Assembly (NCBI GenBank): GCA_026770025.1
Contig: JAMXDE010000009.1
Location: 1,277,001 to 1,341,000 of the forward strand
Reading direction: 5' to 3'
Length of the DNA stretch: 64,000 nucleotides
DNA from: Craspedostauros australis
Lineage: Eukaryota > Bacillariophyta > Bacillariophyceae > Mastogloiales > Achnanthaceae
Of this stretch, positions 1 through 10,721 are shown one piece after another (position 1 is the stretch's first letter; the number at the start of each line of letters is the position of its first letter). The notes under the pieces were generated by a model. That model did not search any database, was not told the DNA's origin, and saw only the letters and a program-made list of their open reading frames with translations. The position numbers and the translations under genes are program-made.

Positions 1-1575
1 CATGACTGTCTTGGTTGTGAAGAGGTTGTCCATTGCAACAACATGGTGATTTGTTGGGTCCAATGTCTTCATGAGCTCCTCCACAGTGTTGTTGATTTTT
101 GTTGTTGTGTCCAGACGTCCTGCAGGCAGTACATGATATCCAAATCCAGTCTTCGAGCAGCACAGAGCATAGAATTTGTACCCCTCTTTGATGGGTTTCT
201 GCTTCATCCGAGTGGTCTGCCTGGACCTGCCCTTGAATCTCACCATCATTTCATTGATTGCACAGGCAAAGCCTGGCTTGATGCAGATACTCTTTGACAC
301 CTGGTTGATGTGGTCAAGCAGTGGTTGGATCTTGTGATACCAGCTTCTGTTGCTGTCAACAATTGGTGTAGGAGGAGTGGGGGGCTGTGTGTGCAGGGTT
401 TGGTTGCTGCCTGTGCATGTGGAGCAGCTCAAAGTTGCAGACCGACTTGATGGAGAGCAGCTGCTGGCCGTTGCACTCATGAGAGATTCATATCGGCTCT
501 GGATGAAATCGTCTTCGCTGTCACTGATATCCTCTTCTTCCGAGTCAGTGGCATTGGTTGTATCAGAAGCAACTGCATTCCTCACAGCTGAGAAGTGAAT
601 GTGGTTCCACACAACTTCATATCTTGCTCGTGTCATGTACTTTGTGAACAGGTGGGATGGTACACCAATGGACGGGGCACGCCAATAATCCTGCTTGGCT
701 GGTGCCTTGAAGACTCCCATGTAGTAGTAGATTGCAAGGAAGAGGTAGATCTCCTTCACTGAAATGAAGCTGGCCGTTGATCCACTGTTGAAGATATGGT
801 TGTTGGTGTGGACTTGCATGGACTTGATGAGTTGCCGTGAGAAGTAAACTTCCAGGATGGTATCAACTGATGGGTTGAAACCTCCAACTGACCGGAAGAG
901 TGGCTTGTGGGAACTGATGGGGAGTGGTGCATAGGCAACATTGTTGTTGGCTCCATGCACAGGAATGGCTGTGCCATCCACAGCAGTTGATCCATCAGGA
1001 GCCACGGCAACACCAGTTGAAGTGGTGCAGTCTGCATCCATTGCTCCATTGTTGCTGGCCGTGCCATCATTTCTGGCTGTGCCATTGTTGCTGGCCGTGC
1101 CATCATTGCTGGCCATGCCATTGTTGCTGGCCGTGCCATCATTGCTGGCCATGCCATTGTTGCTGGCCGTGCCATCATTGCTGGCCATGCCATCATTGCT
1201 GTTGTTGGTTGCAATCGGGCCACTCCTCTCGTTTTTTCTTCCGCACCTCAATGCAAGTTTGCGTTTGAGGCGCTCGATAATGCGACTGCTGCGCCTGTTG
1301 CTTTCGAGTATGCTTGCAGTGCTGCTGGCAGTGGTGGTACCAGCCACACTGATGCAGGCACTGTTGCCATTGCATACTCCCTTGCTGCTTGCGATTGGTG
1401 CTCCTGCAGAACGGTCTCCCATCACTCCATTGGTAGCATGAAGGGAGTTTCTCCGATTGCTGTTGAGGAATACCACGAAGGGTTTGGCGCAATTGTAGCT
1501 TGCCGCGCCATTGGAAGAAGGCTTGGATACTTTGGCACGCTTGGATGTGGGAGAAGCCAGAGATGATGCAGGCAT
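1..1575 (-). CDS. piggyBac-like (PGBD) transposase, 3' part beyond window
   Basis: A frame open on the minus strand from an ATG at 1575-1573 to the window edge gives 525 codons with no stop, so the gene is partial. The N-terminal third is low complexity, with SNDGTA/SNNGMA repeats at about residues 125-180. The rest resembles DDE_Tnp_1_7 (piggyBac): 'YYYMGVFKAPAKQDYW', then 'MMVRFKGRSRQTTRMKQKPI' with 'GYKFY', then 'VVAMDNLFTTK'. The piggyBac family uses an Asp triad. The first Asp should precede the Glu of the 'DE..(x)FKGR' motif, but here the residue is Asn (N441, 'INE'). The second Asp is present (D516). The third lies outside the window. The Asn suggests loss of catalysis or domestication. 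I could not find convincing TTAA-flanked terminal repeats. The family is fairly clear; whether the element is active is not. Confidence 0.8.
   Translation of the reverse strand, partial: MPASSLASPTSKRAKVSKPSSNGAASYNCAKPFVVFLNSNRRNSLHATNGVMGDRSAGAPIASSKGVCNGNSACISVAGTTTASSTASILESNRRSSRIIERLKRKLALRCGRKNERSGPIATNNSNDGMASNDGTASNNGMASNDGTASNNGMASNDGTASNNGTARNDGTASNNGAMDADCTTSTGVAVAPDGSTAVDGTAIPVHGANNNVAYAPLPISSHKPLFRSVGGFNPSVDTILEVYFSRQLIKSMQVHTNNHIFNSGSTASFISVKEIYLFLAIYYYMGVFKAPAKQDYWRAPSIGVPSHLFTKYMTRARYEVVWNHIHFSAVRNAVASDTTNATDSEEEDISDSEDDFIQSRYESLMSATASSCSPSSRSATLSCSTCTGSNQTLHTQPPTPPTPIVDSNRSWYHKIQPLLDHINQVSKSICIKPGFACAINEMMVRFKGRSRQTTRMKQKPIKEGYKFYALCCSKTGFGYHVLPAGRLDTTTKINNTVEELMKTLDPTNHHVVAMDNLFTTKTVM
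1050..1200. repeat. 18-bp coding minisatellite in the PGBD-like gene
   Basis: About eight units of an 18-bp repeat (forward strand 'gctggccgtgccatcatt' and variants) encode alternating SNDGTA and SNNGMA hexapeptides in the predicted N-terminal linker of the piggyBac-like protein. The unit is a multiple of three, so copy-number change keeps the frame open. Confidence 0.85.
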
Positions 1576-3100
1576 GGCTGCGGGTGCATGAGATCGGCTG
1601 TGCTTGTGTTGTGATGGGCGATCGATGATGTGGAATGGTTGGAATTGCGATTGCAATTTTGTGATCACCAATCGCGATGATCTCTTCGACGGTGAGAAGA
1701 AACAATCAAAGAGATTGCGCACAACGAAGAATGATCCATGAGCGATGGGTCACGGAGATCATCAGCGAAGCAATGTGCTGGGAGGCATCCATGGAGCTGT
1801 ATGAACATGCATGCCAAGTGATGCATGCGAAAACGGCGATCGAGTTGAGAGATGTGAGCACCGAGAAATCATTGATGTGTCACGAAAATCAGCGATGATG
1901 GCCTAGCTGATGAGTTTTCCCATCAGTCCCGTCGCCGAAACAACGATTCACGAGTACTTCGGAGGACGATGGCGACCCGACCGCAGTAAGAAGACCCCTG
2001 ATTCAGGAAGATAAGAAGAAGCGCCAACTCCCAAGGATTCCGTTGGTACAAGAAAAGTGGAGGGGTACATGTAAAAGTTGCGGTCAAAAACGGAATGGGG
2101 TGAGAATGAAATATATATTGGATCGAAGTAATCCCCTAGGTCATGAAGGGATAGTTGTGAAATATTTCGACCTGGACTTGATGTCACTTGTTTCTGTGGA
2201 ATGGATGGACAGACCAAATATCTGATGCTTTCAGATAATGTTGTTCACCCATTGCCTTCTGAAATGGTGAACACATTGGCGCGCGTAAATTCGTGATGTG
2301 ATTCACTCAATCACGCTTCATTGATGACACGAATGTTAGCGCCGTTTGCACAGAGAGTACAAGAGAACAATAGGTGAGTAATGCACATACACCTATGCAC
2401 ATTCCGACACACAAACAACACGAAAACAAAGATGCGAAAGACTACTCTTTCCCATTCAGTGATGGAGGTGATTGTGCACGTCATGTTAGAATAGCAAAGA
2501 TAGCAGTTGGCAAACAACCCAGATCGATTATGCAGAAAAGCAACATCATGCAGAGTAGAATAGTAGGATGTGCGTAGAGTATGCAGTGCACATGATATTG
2601 TAATGGATGTAGAGGAGCATGACACAAGGTCACTCAACAAAAACGCGCAGTGCAGAACGGAAAACAAAGCGAGAATCGAACCAGCACAAAAGGATCACAT
2701 GAGCAACGACGGACTCTCTGCCGTGTTGTGTGGCGACACGTGTTGCAAAACGCAAATACAGTTGATTTCATTTTTATCGCACGACGAGCGTCCCAAATGC
2801 ACATTCGAAACGGATTGGCGAGCACACGCTTCTGCGACCCAGAAAACCGTGAGAATCAGCATCGATCTGAACCAGGTGGGACGAAGATATCAAATGAAAA
2901 GTCTGTCCAACCACTCGTGGACTTGACAGTGTCACTCAACATGGAACATGCGACATCACATCGCACTTAACGACAAGAAGAAACACGTCATCACAGTTTC
3001 GACTCGAACTAACGCCCGTAACGTCGAAATGGTCACGTCATTTTGTTCCAAATCGAGCTTCCCACCAAGCAAAACACAAAGAAAGCGAAAATCAGATAGA
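1576..3100. other. Intergenic region, no gene recognised
   Basis: Only short overlapping ORFs with no recognisable protein features. It contains a short inverted repeat at about 2242-2273 (TGTTCACCCAT / ATGGTGAACA). It probably includes the upstream part of the piggyBac-like element, but I could not define an element end. Confidence 0.5.
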
Positions 3101-4430
3101 AATGGGTGCCACGTGTCGTGACAGGAGCTCCGAAAAAGCGAATTCTGGCCGCTTGCATCACGTTTTGCCTCTAAAACTCTAGGCTGACGCCATCATAACT
3201 TTATAACCAAAGACTGGACTCACTGTCTAGCACCTGCTACTTATTGCCAATGTGTTAACGTATATATGGTTAAATTTTAGTCTCCATAGGAGCCCATTTT
3301 TTCAGAATCCTGCCGTGGTCGTACGGTCATTGGCTGACGTGGGTCATATTATAGTAGCAATTACCGTTATTTCACGTTACAGCACACATTCAAATTTGTG
3401 ACTCTGGTCACACGCGGCGAATGTCCTCACATTTCGGCACAGAATTAACCTTTGCTTCTCTGTGATGGTGTGCTGTGCTTGTTGTATGTTCATGAGGTGT
3501 TTGTATCATCACCTTCTTCCCTCCTCCTGCTCAGTTCACTTCCATCACTAGTAGTCTTCTCCATCTACCCATCAGTATCAATCAGCATCATGCCCGTCTC
3601 TCCCACAAAAGCTGCGTCCAAGGACACCAATCCTTCCCCCTCCAAGAAGCAACATTTGCCATCCTCTCGATCCGTGCACCCCTTTCCATCCGATCCGATC
3701 GATTGCAAGGAGCTCTTTGCGCCATTTGCTTCTGAGAAGTTGTTGCCTCCATTGGATATGGATGGCAAGCAGCACATTCTGACATCTGCAATAGACAAGT
3801 TCGTGCCTCCTGTGCTCAAAGGCGCAACTTTCGACGACAGCTGTGACATTGAAATCCTAACGATGAACCAAATCGCACACTCCAACAAACACACAACAAA
3901 TACAACAATTACCCAACCACCGACGCACGCGAACAGCATTGACGCGGAGATTGTGCCTCCACAACAGACAACAGCAGAAGAGGAGGAAATCGCGCTGCAA
4001 CAAGAAGAAAACACAACATCGGAGCGAATCGCATGTGAGACACAAACAATGGAGGAACATACGGAATCTCCTGAGATAGTGGAACAAATGTGAGGGCACA
4101 ATCGCAGCAAAGAGTAAGAGCCGCGATGCATGAACTAGAAATAGATATAGCCTGAAATTGACAGTGAAAATTCTGGTTTTGGCGATACCAGCGAAGGCAC
4201 CAAGACACTGAATCTGGCCGTAGTGCGCTAGCCGTGTCTAGATGAGAGCAAAATTGAGGGGTCCATAGAAATTAAAATAGGGCCTTAGAGAAAAATCGAA
4301 GTCCACAAGGCATCTTATAATTTATCTAGTTTATTAATACATAAATGTTTTGGTCAAAATTTCCGTAAGTTGCCACCCTTACAGGACCGACTGCAGGTCC
4401 TGTCACTCAACTGGGTCATAGATATCAACA
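3100..4430 (+). mobile_element. Family T deletion derivative (T4), ends approximate
   Basis: This is a short relative of the T transposons at 10.7 and 51.2 kb. It keeps a transposase-like N terminus and an acidic C terminus and lacks everything between. Sequence upstream of the ORF resembles the T1 leader: 'ttatttcacgttacagcacac' near 3370 matches the 'ttaattacacgttagcatgtg' segment of T1. The right side ends in 'GTCACTCAACTGGGTC' followed by ATAG near 4430, resembling the T1 right end 'GACTCACTGATCGGGCTC' followed by ATAA. The left terminus is too diverged to fix, so both boundaries are estimates. Confidence 0.5.
3590..4093 (+). CDS. Truncated family T transposase-like protein (167 aa)
   Basis: Starts at the ATG matching the start of the two full-length T proteins. 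The first ~55 residues align with them by eye ('SKDTNPSPSKK' here, 'SKDANPSPSKK' in T1), including the Pro/Ser/Lys-rich stretch and the following Leu-Pro-rich segment. The last ~40 residues are Glu-rich ('TAEEEEIALQQEEN', 'MEEHTESPE'), like the T1 tail. The DDE core and the CxxC motif are absent. The frame is open despite an internal deletion of roughly 1000 codons. It could be a decayed remnant or a small regulator made by a non-autonomous copy; sequence alone does not decide. Confidence 0.45.
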   Translation: MPVSPTKAASKDTNPSPSKKQHLPSSRSVHPFPSDPIDCKELFAPFASEKLLPPLDMDGKQHILTSAIDKFVPPVLKGATFDDSCDIEILTMNQIAHSNKHTTNTTITQPPTHANSIDAEIVPPQQTTAEEEEIALQQEENTTSERIACETQTMEEHTESPEIVEQM

Positions 4431-4804
4431 CTGTGAGGTCGAAGCAAACAAAGGACTAGATAAGTTTATTGACAGACATCAACATGACGCAAATCTTCCT
4501 TGCGAACTGAAACATCACGACCGCCCCAACAACGACGTCACACGAGATCACACGTTTGTCACAAGAGGCGAATCCTCATGAGTTGGGCAGTTGTGTGTGG
4601 GAAATCACAAAGAGAGGAATCAACGCATCGACGCATCGCCTCATCCATCAAGGGGAGAAGAGAGAGAGAGGACATCAAGGCAATCAACCCATCACTTCAG
4701 CCATCACAAGAGAAGAAGGACGTGGTGTGTAGTGTAGTGTAGTGCCGAAGGAGCAAAGGAAGAAGGCGAAGAAGAAGAAAACGAAAAAGAAGAAGTCAAT
4801 CGTG
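4431..4804. other. Leader/intergenic region upstream of the DAK gene
   Basis: No ORF of interest. The last 60 bp are purine-rich ('agaagaagg...aagaagaagaaaacg') and run into the ATG at 4805. Probably 5' untranslated sequence and promoter of the kinase gene. No TATA box was identified. Confidence 0.5.
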
Positions 4805-6796
4805 ATGTTCCACCCATCATTCTCATCAGCACCAACATCAGCACCAACATCTTCAGCATCAGCATCCACAATCAAATCCATTTGCGTTCTGCTCCTCCTC
4901 ACAACCCACGCTTCCGCCTTCCAACCCTCCATAAACCAGCGTTTCGCATCACCAGCATCAACGGCATCAACAGCATCAACGAGACTCCACAAAACAGAAC
5001 TGAAGAGCGCCATGACGCCACCCAAGAAGATCATCAACGATGCGAAGGACTCCGTCGATGAGTTCATCGCTGGCCTGCTCCTGCAGTACCCCAACCGCCT
5101 CGAGAAGCTGCAGAACCACCACGTCGTTCTGGCACGTGATGACGCCGTCACGCACAAGGACTGCGTGCAGCTCCTCTCGGGCGGCGGTAGCGGCCACGAA
5201 CCCAGCCACGCGGGATGGATCGGCAACGGCATGCTCACGGGAGCCATCTGCGGCGGCATCTTCGCATCGCCCAGCGTCGCGGCCATCCTCGCGGCCGTGC
5301 GTGCCTGCCGCAACGACAAGGGCGTCCTGCTCATCGTCAAGAACTACACGGGCGATCGTCTCAACTTCGGCATGGCCTGCGAACGTGCCAACCAGGAAGG
5401 CATCCCGTGTCGCATGGTCGTCATTGCCGATGACTGCGCCGTGTCGCGCACGAAGGGCATCACAGGGGCCCGCGGCGTGGCCGGCACCGTGCTCGTGCAC
5501 AAGATTGCGGGTGCCGCAGCGTCGCAGGGCAAGTCGTTGGACGAGATCGTGAGCCTTGTCAACAAAGTCACGTCGCGTATGGGCACGTTGGGAGTGGCGT
5601 TGGATTCCGTCACGGTGCCTGGTGCCGCCGCCGTCAACGATCGTCTGTCGGGTGGCGATCTCATCGAGCTGGGTCTCGGCATTCATGGCGAGGCCGGCAT
5701 GAAGCAGCTTCCCATCATGACTGCCGATGAGATGGCGCAGCAGATGCTGCAGACCATCCAGGACTACGGACGCGTCGATCCATCCGGCGACGACGCCGAG
5801 GCCATCGTCCCAATGGTCGATGCCGGCGACGATCTCTGCCTCCTCGTCAACAACCTCGGTGGTACCTCCAACTTCGAAATGTCCATCCTTGCCAATTCGG
5901 CCGTCAAGATCCTCGAATCCAAGTATCAGTGCAAGGTCTCGCGTCTCCTCGTCGGCAGCTACATGACCAGCTTCAACATGCACGGTGCCAGCCTCACCAT
6001 CCTCAACCTCTCCAAGGGCAAGGGCGATTCCAAGCGCCTCGTCGATCTCCTGGACGCCGCCACCGACGCACCGGCCTGGTTGGCCTGCGACGTCGTCAAC
6101 ACCGATGCGCGTCCCTCCGCCACGCAGCGCCCCGAAGTCGTTTCGGCCGATACCACCGCAACGACCGCCGACGCCTTGCCACCCCTCACCTTGACGGACT
6201 TTGCGCCCTCCGACGTGATCCGCAAAGCCGCGGAAGCCTTGCGCGACGCCGAACCGCAGCTCACCAAATTCGACACCATCGTCGGCGACGGCGACTGCGG
6301 CATCACGATGCAACGCGGTGCCACCGAGATCCTCAAACGCCTCGACTCCACCCTCAACACGCAGCATCCTGTCCCCCTCCTGGCCGAGATGGCCGACGCT
6401 ATCTCGGCATCGATGGGCGGCACGTCCGGCGTGCTGCTGGAGCTCATGTTCCGCAAGATGAGTTCCACGTTGGCCGTCAACGAAGAGATCGGCATGAAAG
6501 AATTGTCGGCCGCCTTTCAGGCCGGTACGGACGTCATTGGTCTGTACGGCGGTGCCTCCGTGGGATCGCGCACGATGCTGGATGCCTTGATTCCGGCCGC
6601 CGCGGCCTTGGTCGCCACTGACGATGTGGCGCAGGCTGCCAAGAAGGCGCGTGAAGGTGCCGACGGGACGGCCCAAATGACGGCCGCCAACGCCGGTCGT
6701 TCCAACTACCTATCGGCCGAGACTTTGGAAGGCACGCCGGATCCTGGCGCCGTGGCGATTGCCATCGTGCTTGAGGCGTTGGCTGGTGGTAAGTAA
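4805..6796 (+). CDS. Dihydroxyacetone kinase (DhaK-DhaL fusion), plastid-targeted
   Basis: A 663-aa ATP-dependent dihydroxyacetone (triose) kinase, single exon. The ATG at 4805 is the first in frame that gives a signal peptide ('IKSICVLLLLTTHASA'). The ASA|FQP cleavage context (F39) is the hallmark of secondary-plastid presequences in heterokont algae, followed by a Ser/Thr/Ala-rich transit-like stretch to about residue 70. The DhaK domain follows, with 'SGGGSGHEPSHAGW' and 'LGLGIHGEAGM', whose H294 is the expected covalent substrate-binding His. The DhaL domain (about 475-660) has 'VGDGDCG' with metal-binding Asp residues at 495 and 497, 'SMGGTSG' and 'ANAGRSNYL'. Domain order matches one-chain eukaryotic DAK/TKFC enzymes, which can also act as FMN cyclases. 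A downstream Met at 5012 could give a cytosolic form. Confidence 0.93.
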   Translation: MFHPSFSSAPTSAPTSSASASTIKSICVLLLLTTHASAFQPSINQRFASPASTASTASTRLHKTELKSAMTPPKKIINDAKDSVDEFIAGLLLQYPNRLEKLQNHHVVLARDDAVTHKDCVQLLSGGGSGHEPSHAGWIGNGMLTGAICGGIFASPSVAAILAAVRACRNDKGVLLIVKNYTGDRLNFGMACERANQEGIPCRMVVIADDCAVSRTKGITGARGVAGTVLVHKIAGAAASQGKSLDEIVSLVNKVTSRMGTLGVALDSVTVPGAAAVNDRLSGGDLIELGLGIHGEAGMKQLPIMTADEMAQQMLQTIQDYGRVDPSGDDAEAIVPMVDAGDDLCLLVNNLGGTSNFEMSILANSAVKILESKYQCKVSRLLVGSYMTSFNMHGASLTILNLSKGKGDSKRLVDLLDAATDAPAWLACDVVNTDARPSATQRPEVVSADTTATTADALPPLTLTDFAPSDVIRKAAEALRDAEPQLTKFDTIVGDGDCGITMQRGATEILKRLDSTLNTQHPVPLLAEMADAISASMGGTSGVLLELMFRKMSSTLAVNEEIGMKELSAAFQAGTDVIGLYGGASVGSRTMLDALIPAAAALVATDDVAQAAKKAREGADGTAQMTAANAGRSNYLSAETLEGTPDPGAVAIAIVLEALAGGK

Positions 6797-7120
6797 GGCA
6801 GCGAAGAACGTACTGCACGACAGTCGAGGGAAGTGTACAAGCCGGCAAAAATAACAGAAATGAACAACAAAGACTCTTATTCTATTGCACTACACTACAG
6901 CAAAGCATGCATGATGCGGCGAAGCACATGGAAAATAGTGAGTTGTATGGTATCGTGTGATCATGTGTCTAGGAAGATTTATGGTTTATAATCTTGGGTA
7001 TCTTGGATTGTCTATGTTCATCTATGGATCGTGGGTGGATGGCAGCGATCGCGTTGTAGTCATCAAGCCCGCAAAGCGGAGCTCGGGAATAAGTTTGGTG
7101 GGGGCACGCATTCGCGTACC

Positions 7121-8707
7121 TCACACTCGGGGCCCCGTCCAGTTGCCGAGGTTGGTGAACCACCGGCCGACATCGACGGAGAAGCGCGCGGCGAAGGCCT
7201 CGTTGGATTGGCTGTACCCGCCGACTTGGATTGTATTTGCTGGTGTGATCGTCACACTAGTGGATATCTTGAGTTCTTTGGCATCGCCGTCGATGTGGAT
7301 GTCGCGCACGCGGGCGTTGTGGCCAATGTCGACGTCGATGGATGGGATGACGGGGACGAAGAAGCCGATGTCGCGGTTGAGGCAGATCTCCATGCCCGTG
7401 AAGTCAAGGACGTGGCCGCTGCACTTTGTCGTGATGCCGGTTCGGACCTCGAATGGGATCGGGGAGCCGAACATGGTCTTGGCGTCGCCTTGGCAGAACA
7501 CCTTTCCATTTGGCTGTGGTTGATATTAGTGTGGAGTTTGAGTGCGGGAGACTGTGAGTGAGAGAGAATGGATACAGTATTGCAAGCTGTGCAAAGCATG
7601 AAACAGGACGATGGAGAACTTGAAACAACGATGTGCGCAACTCCCACGTGATTGACTTACCAAAATGCCGACGGAGGTGACTTGGATGGACGATGATTGA
7701 ACGCCGCGGTCCTGCAGGAGGCGGACCAGGAGTCGGCGCAGTCCGTTTCGGAAGCAGGAGCTGTTCCACAGATCGTCCTGCGTGAGGAGGATGTCGTCGA
7801 AGTGCATGTCGAACTGGTTGGGAAAGCGGGGACCGCAACCCGATCGGACGGTGTTGAGGAGGTTGACGGTCATGCGCTGGATGTGCAGGCGACCCGATGT
7901 GAGCTCTAGGTTGGGGAAGACGAGGCGGCCGAAGTGCAGCTCCGCGTCGGTGCCGAGGTGTCCACGCAGGAGTCCGGTCACCATGCGCTTGCGTCTTGGC
8001 TTGGCGGAGATGGCCACACCGACCGGCTCTTCTGCGGTGAGGCGACGCACTGCGTTGGTGAGTGCGTTCTCCGCAAGCGACGCCATGCCCCCGCTGAGGG
8101 AGATGACCTTGCGCTTTTCCTTGGGACCTTGGAGTATTTGCGTGGCAGCAGACGACGCGGCCATGTCTTGATCCGCGACGGTGAAGTCGTCAAGCGCTGT
8201 GGGCGCTTCGTGGATGGACACGTCGAAGAATTCGGAATCCACGGTGGGCATTGTTTGTTCCGGGGCGATGCTCGGCAGCGCTGTTTGCGGTTCCATCATC
8301 TCGAAGTTGCGGGCCACGAAGTCCATGGTCTCCTGATCCATGCCCTCCTCGATGCTGAACGTTCGCATCTGCAGTCTGGAGGCCTGCTTGGACCTCCGTC
8401 TCTGCTTCGACGACAGCGACAGCCTGGACCAGATCTTGCCGGGCCACCGTCTCGGACGGCCTGTGCGCGAAGCCTCCTCATCTTGGCGGCCGCCGGTGGG
8501 GCTCGTGGTCGATGTGGATGCTCTTGGTTCTTGGTCTGGCGAGGCGGAGCTGTGGACGAAGGCAGCATCCAAGGCAGTTCTGGAGCGCGATGCAGCCGAA
8601 GCTCCAGCTGGCACAACGAAACTTTCGCAGTTCTGCGCCGTGGAGGCAAGCAGAGCCAGCATCAAAGCCATCGGCAGACGGCGCGTTTGTCGCAGCTGTT
8701 TCGTCAT
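7121..8707 (-). CDS. Plastid-targeted DUF2993 (LmeA-like) protein, two exons
   Basis: Coding sequence complement(7121..7513, 7661..8707). The 147-bp intron has GTAAGT donor and CACAG acceptor and is phase 0. The spliced protein is 479 aa. The N terminus has a signal peptide ('MALMLALLASTAQNCES') and an S|FVVP junction, then a Ser/Arg-rich transit-like region, which suggests plastid import. From about residue 220 the sequence ('GHLGTDAELHFGRLVFPNLELTSGRLHIQRMTV' region), continuing in exon 2 ('GSPIPFEVRTGI', 'DIHIDGDAKELKISTSVTITPANTIQVGGY'), resembles DUF2993, a family found in cyanobacteria, plastids and actinobacteria. LmeA of that family binds phospholipids. The function here is inferred only from family resemblance. 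Confidence 0.72.
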
Positions 8708-9310
8708 GGTGGCGTTGGGATTGGGCTTTGGGGATGTCGTTCCTTGGCTTTCCTGTTGTGTCGATGTTGGGATTATGGCTCCTTGTGGATGGATTGGATG
8801 GATGTTGCTGCTCTTGCACTCTCCTCAATCAACAAGTGGGGTTTGGATGCTACCAACGCGAAATTTGATTCTTGTGCAGTGTTCGTGAACTTGGACGATC
8901 CTCTCGCTCTCTCGTCTCTTCTTCCCGAGCTCTTTGCGAAGTCGCAGGAACGGGTGGATGGTGGTTGGCCTCGTGCGATTGCTTCTCCCGTTCGCTCTGT
9001 CTTGGTAGAGTCGCACAAGCAGCAGCAGTACCAGCAGCACAAATGAGAATTCGTTTGCAGCTCTGTTTTGTCAATAGTTGATGGCAAAGATACCCAACTC
9101 GACTGTGTGGTCCTGACTGTCTTGTGCCTGGCCTTTCTCTGGATGTCTGTCGATGTCTGTCGACGTCTGTTGTGTTTGGGTTGGTTGGCTTGCTCGGTTC
9201 TTTTCACAAAGTTCCGGTTCCGATCTTCATCCCAAGGGGAGGCTGTTGTTGCTGCTGCCTTTTGTTTTGTGACCACACGATCGTGGATGTTGTTGCCGTA
9301 TGGGGACCGT

Positions 9311-9362
9311 TGCTGTTATTGTCGCTGTTATTGTCGCTGTTATTGTCGCTGTTATTGTCGCT
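9311..9362. repeat. 12-bp tandem repeat
   Basis: Four consecutive copies of 'ctgttattgtcg' with a partial fifth. Non-coding context. Confidence 0.9.
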
Positions 9363-10653
9363 ATGTTGGCGTTGGTTGTGTGTCCGATCGATGTTGTGCA
9401 CCAAACAAGCCATGCCTGACGAGAGTGTGCACAAGTGATGGTTTCTCAGAATTCAATTCCGTTGCTGCGAACGTTGCGTCGATCGGCCATTTTCACAACG
9501 ACAACACATGAAACGTGTGTTGATCGTACTTGCAACGATCCAACCACACAACACGACACGATGCAAAGTCATTTCTCTCTGTGATGTAAGGCTCTCGCGT
9601 CCCGAACCCGTTTTGGTCGACGAAACAGACAAGAGCAACAAATGACGACGTTTTGCAACATGGGCGCAGTGATGATGTTTTGGCGCAATAAACGTGCTGT
9701 GATGGGAGAGAACATGTCATGACGGGTTTGTGCATGTCTGTCCCTGACTTTTGACGGTGTTCTTCGAGCAGATGGCGAAAACTACTGCAGAGTTGTTCTT
9801 CATGACCAAGAGGTGTTCTCGTTGGGGAGGGGTTTGTTCGGAGACATATGACGTCAAGAGTAGGTTTGGGTCATTTGTCGCTTCGGACAGCCACGACAAT
9901 GACTGCTTTGGAGAAGAAAGAACGAAGATGGTTTGTCAAGACCAAGTACACACCACACAAAAAGTCTCCAGGGAACTCCAAACGCGAAAACCTTCGTCCT
10001 CATCGCACATTCGCGACTTTCTCCTTTCTTGTGCGAAACGTACGATCGGTTGCGCAAGCGGGTATGGAAGAGAGTTTGGGTGCTGTTGGAATCGGTTGAG
10101 GTGACCCCTCCCACAAAGTGGTTCGTCGTCCTTCATCTGTGACCATCAACCATGGTCATCGTGATCGACATCGTCGTCATGTCCCTGCAAATGCAAGCAT
10201 GAAACGTGTACAATTCGATTCTCTCTTTCCTTGGAGCCACAACGAAAAACGTGACTGTGCCAAGGAATTCGTTTGCTCGCGGAGAAGTAAAGCCGCAAGG
10301 TCGGCCATGGCCAAGCCAGGAACTGGATTCGAATTGAGGTAGCTCAGCGGCACGGAATTCTATCGAAGTTGGAGATCGTCGACTCCTTTCGGTTACTGCT
10401 GTGGTTCAGTTGGAGTACCTACGGAGCATTGCATTCGTTTGGCAGTCGTGCTCTCGCGCTCGAGCTCATCATGCTTGCTTTCCAGAGATCGCGCTCACAG
10501 AACGTGCTGTGCCAGTGAAGGGGTCTCCGTGACTATCTATCTCTCTTTCGGACATCGTATCGTAGAAACAGAATAAATTGGAGTCAAGTTGGTTCCCAGT
10601 TCAATGGAGCAGAGGCCACATCATCCGTCGGCGAAAGTCTTTCATACCTTCTC

Positions 10654-10674
10654 CTCTCTCTCTCTCTCTCTCTT
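10654..10674. repeat. CT microsatellite
   Basis: About ten CT units in the intergenic stretch 50 bp upstream of the T1 element. Confidence 0.9.
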
Positions 10675-10721
10675 CCCCATCTTGAAAGGCCAAACCGTCC
10701 ACCACAAAGTCCGTTGCATAA

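Larger units (their letters stand above)
8708..10717. other. Intergenic region, no gene recognised
   Basis: 2 kb between the DUF2993 gene start and transposon T1. ORFs are short and overlap in several frames without conserved motifs. It holds a 12-bp tandem repeat (9311-9362) and a CT microsatellite (10654-10674). Confidence 0.55.

Noticed and set aside
4976-6676. 566-codon minus-strand ORF
   Set aside because: Antisense shadow of the DhaK-DhaL gene caused by its high-GC third positions; composition is abnormal (His/Gly/Val/Asp-rich) with no domain.
9311-9362. Regular 12-bp repeats considered as a CRISPR-like array
   Set aside because: Direct tandem units without spacers in a eukaryotic intergenic region; a simple minisatellite.
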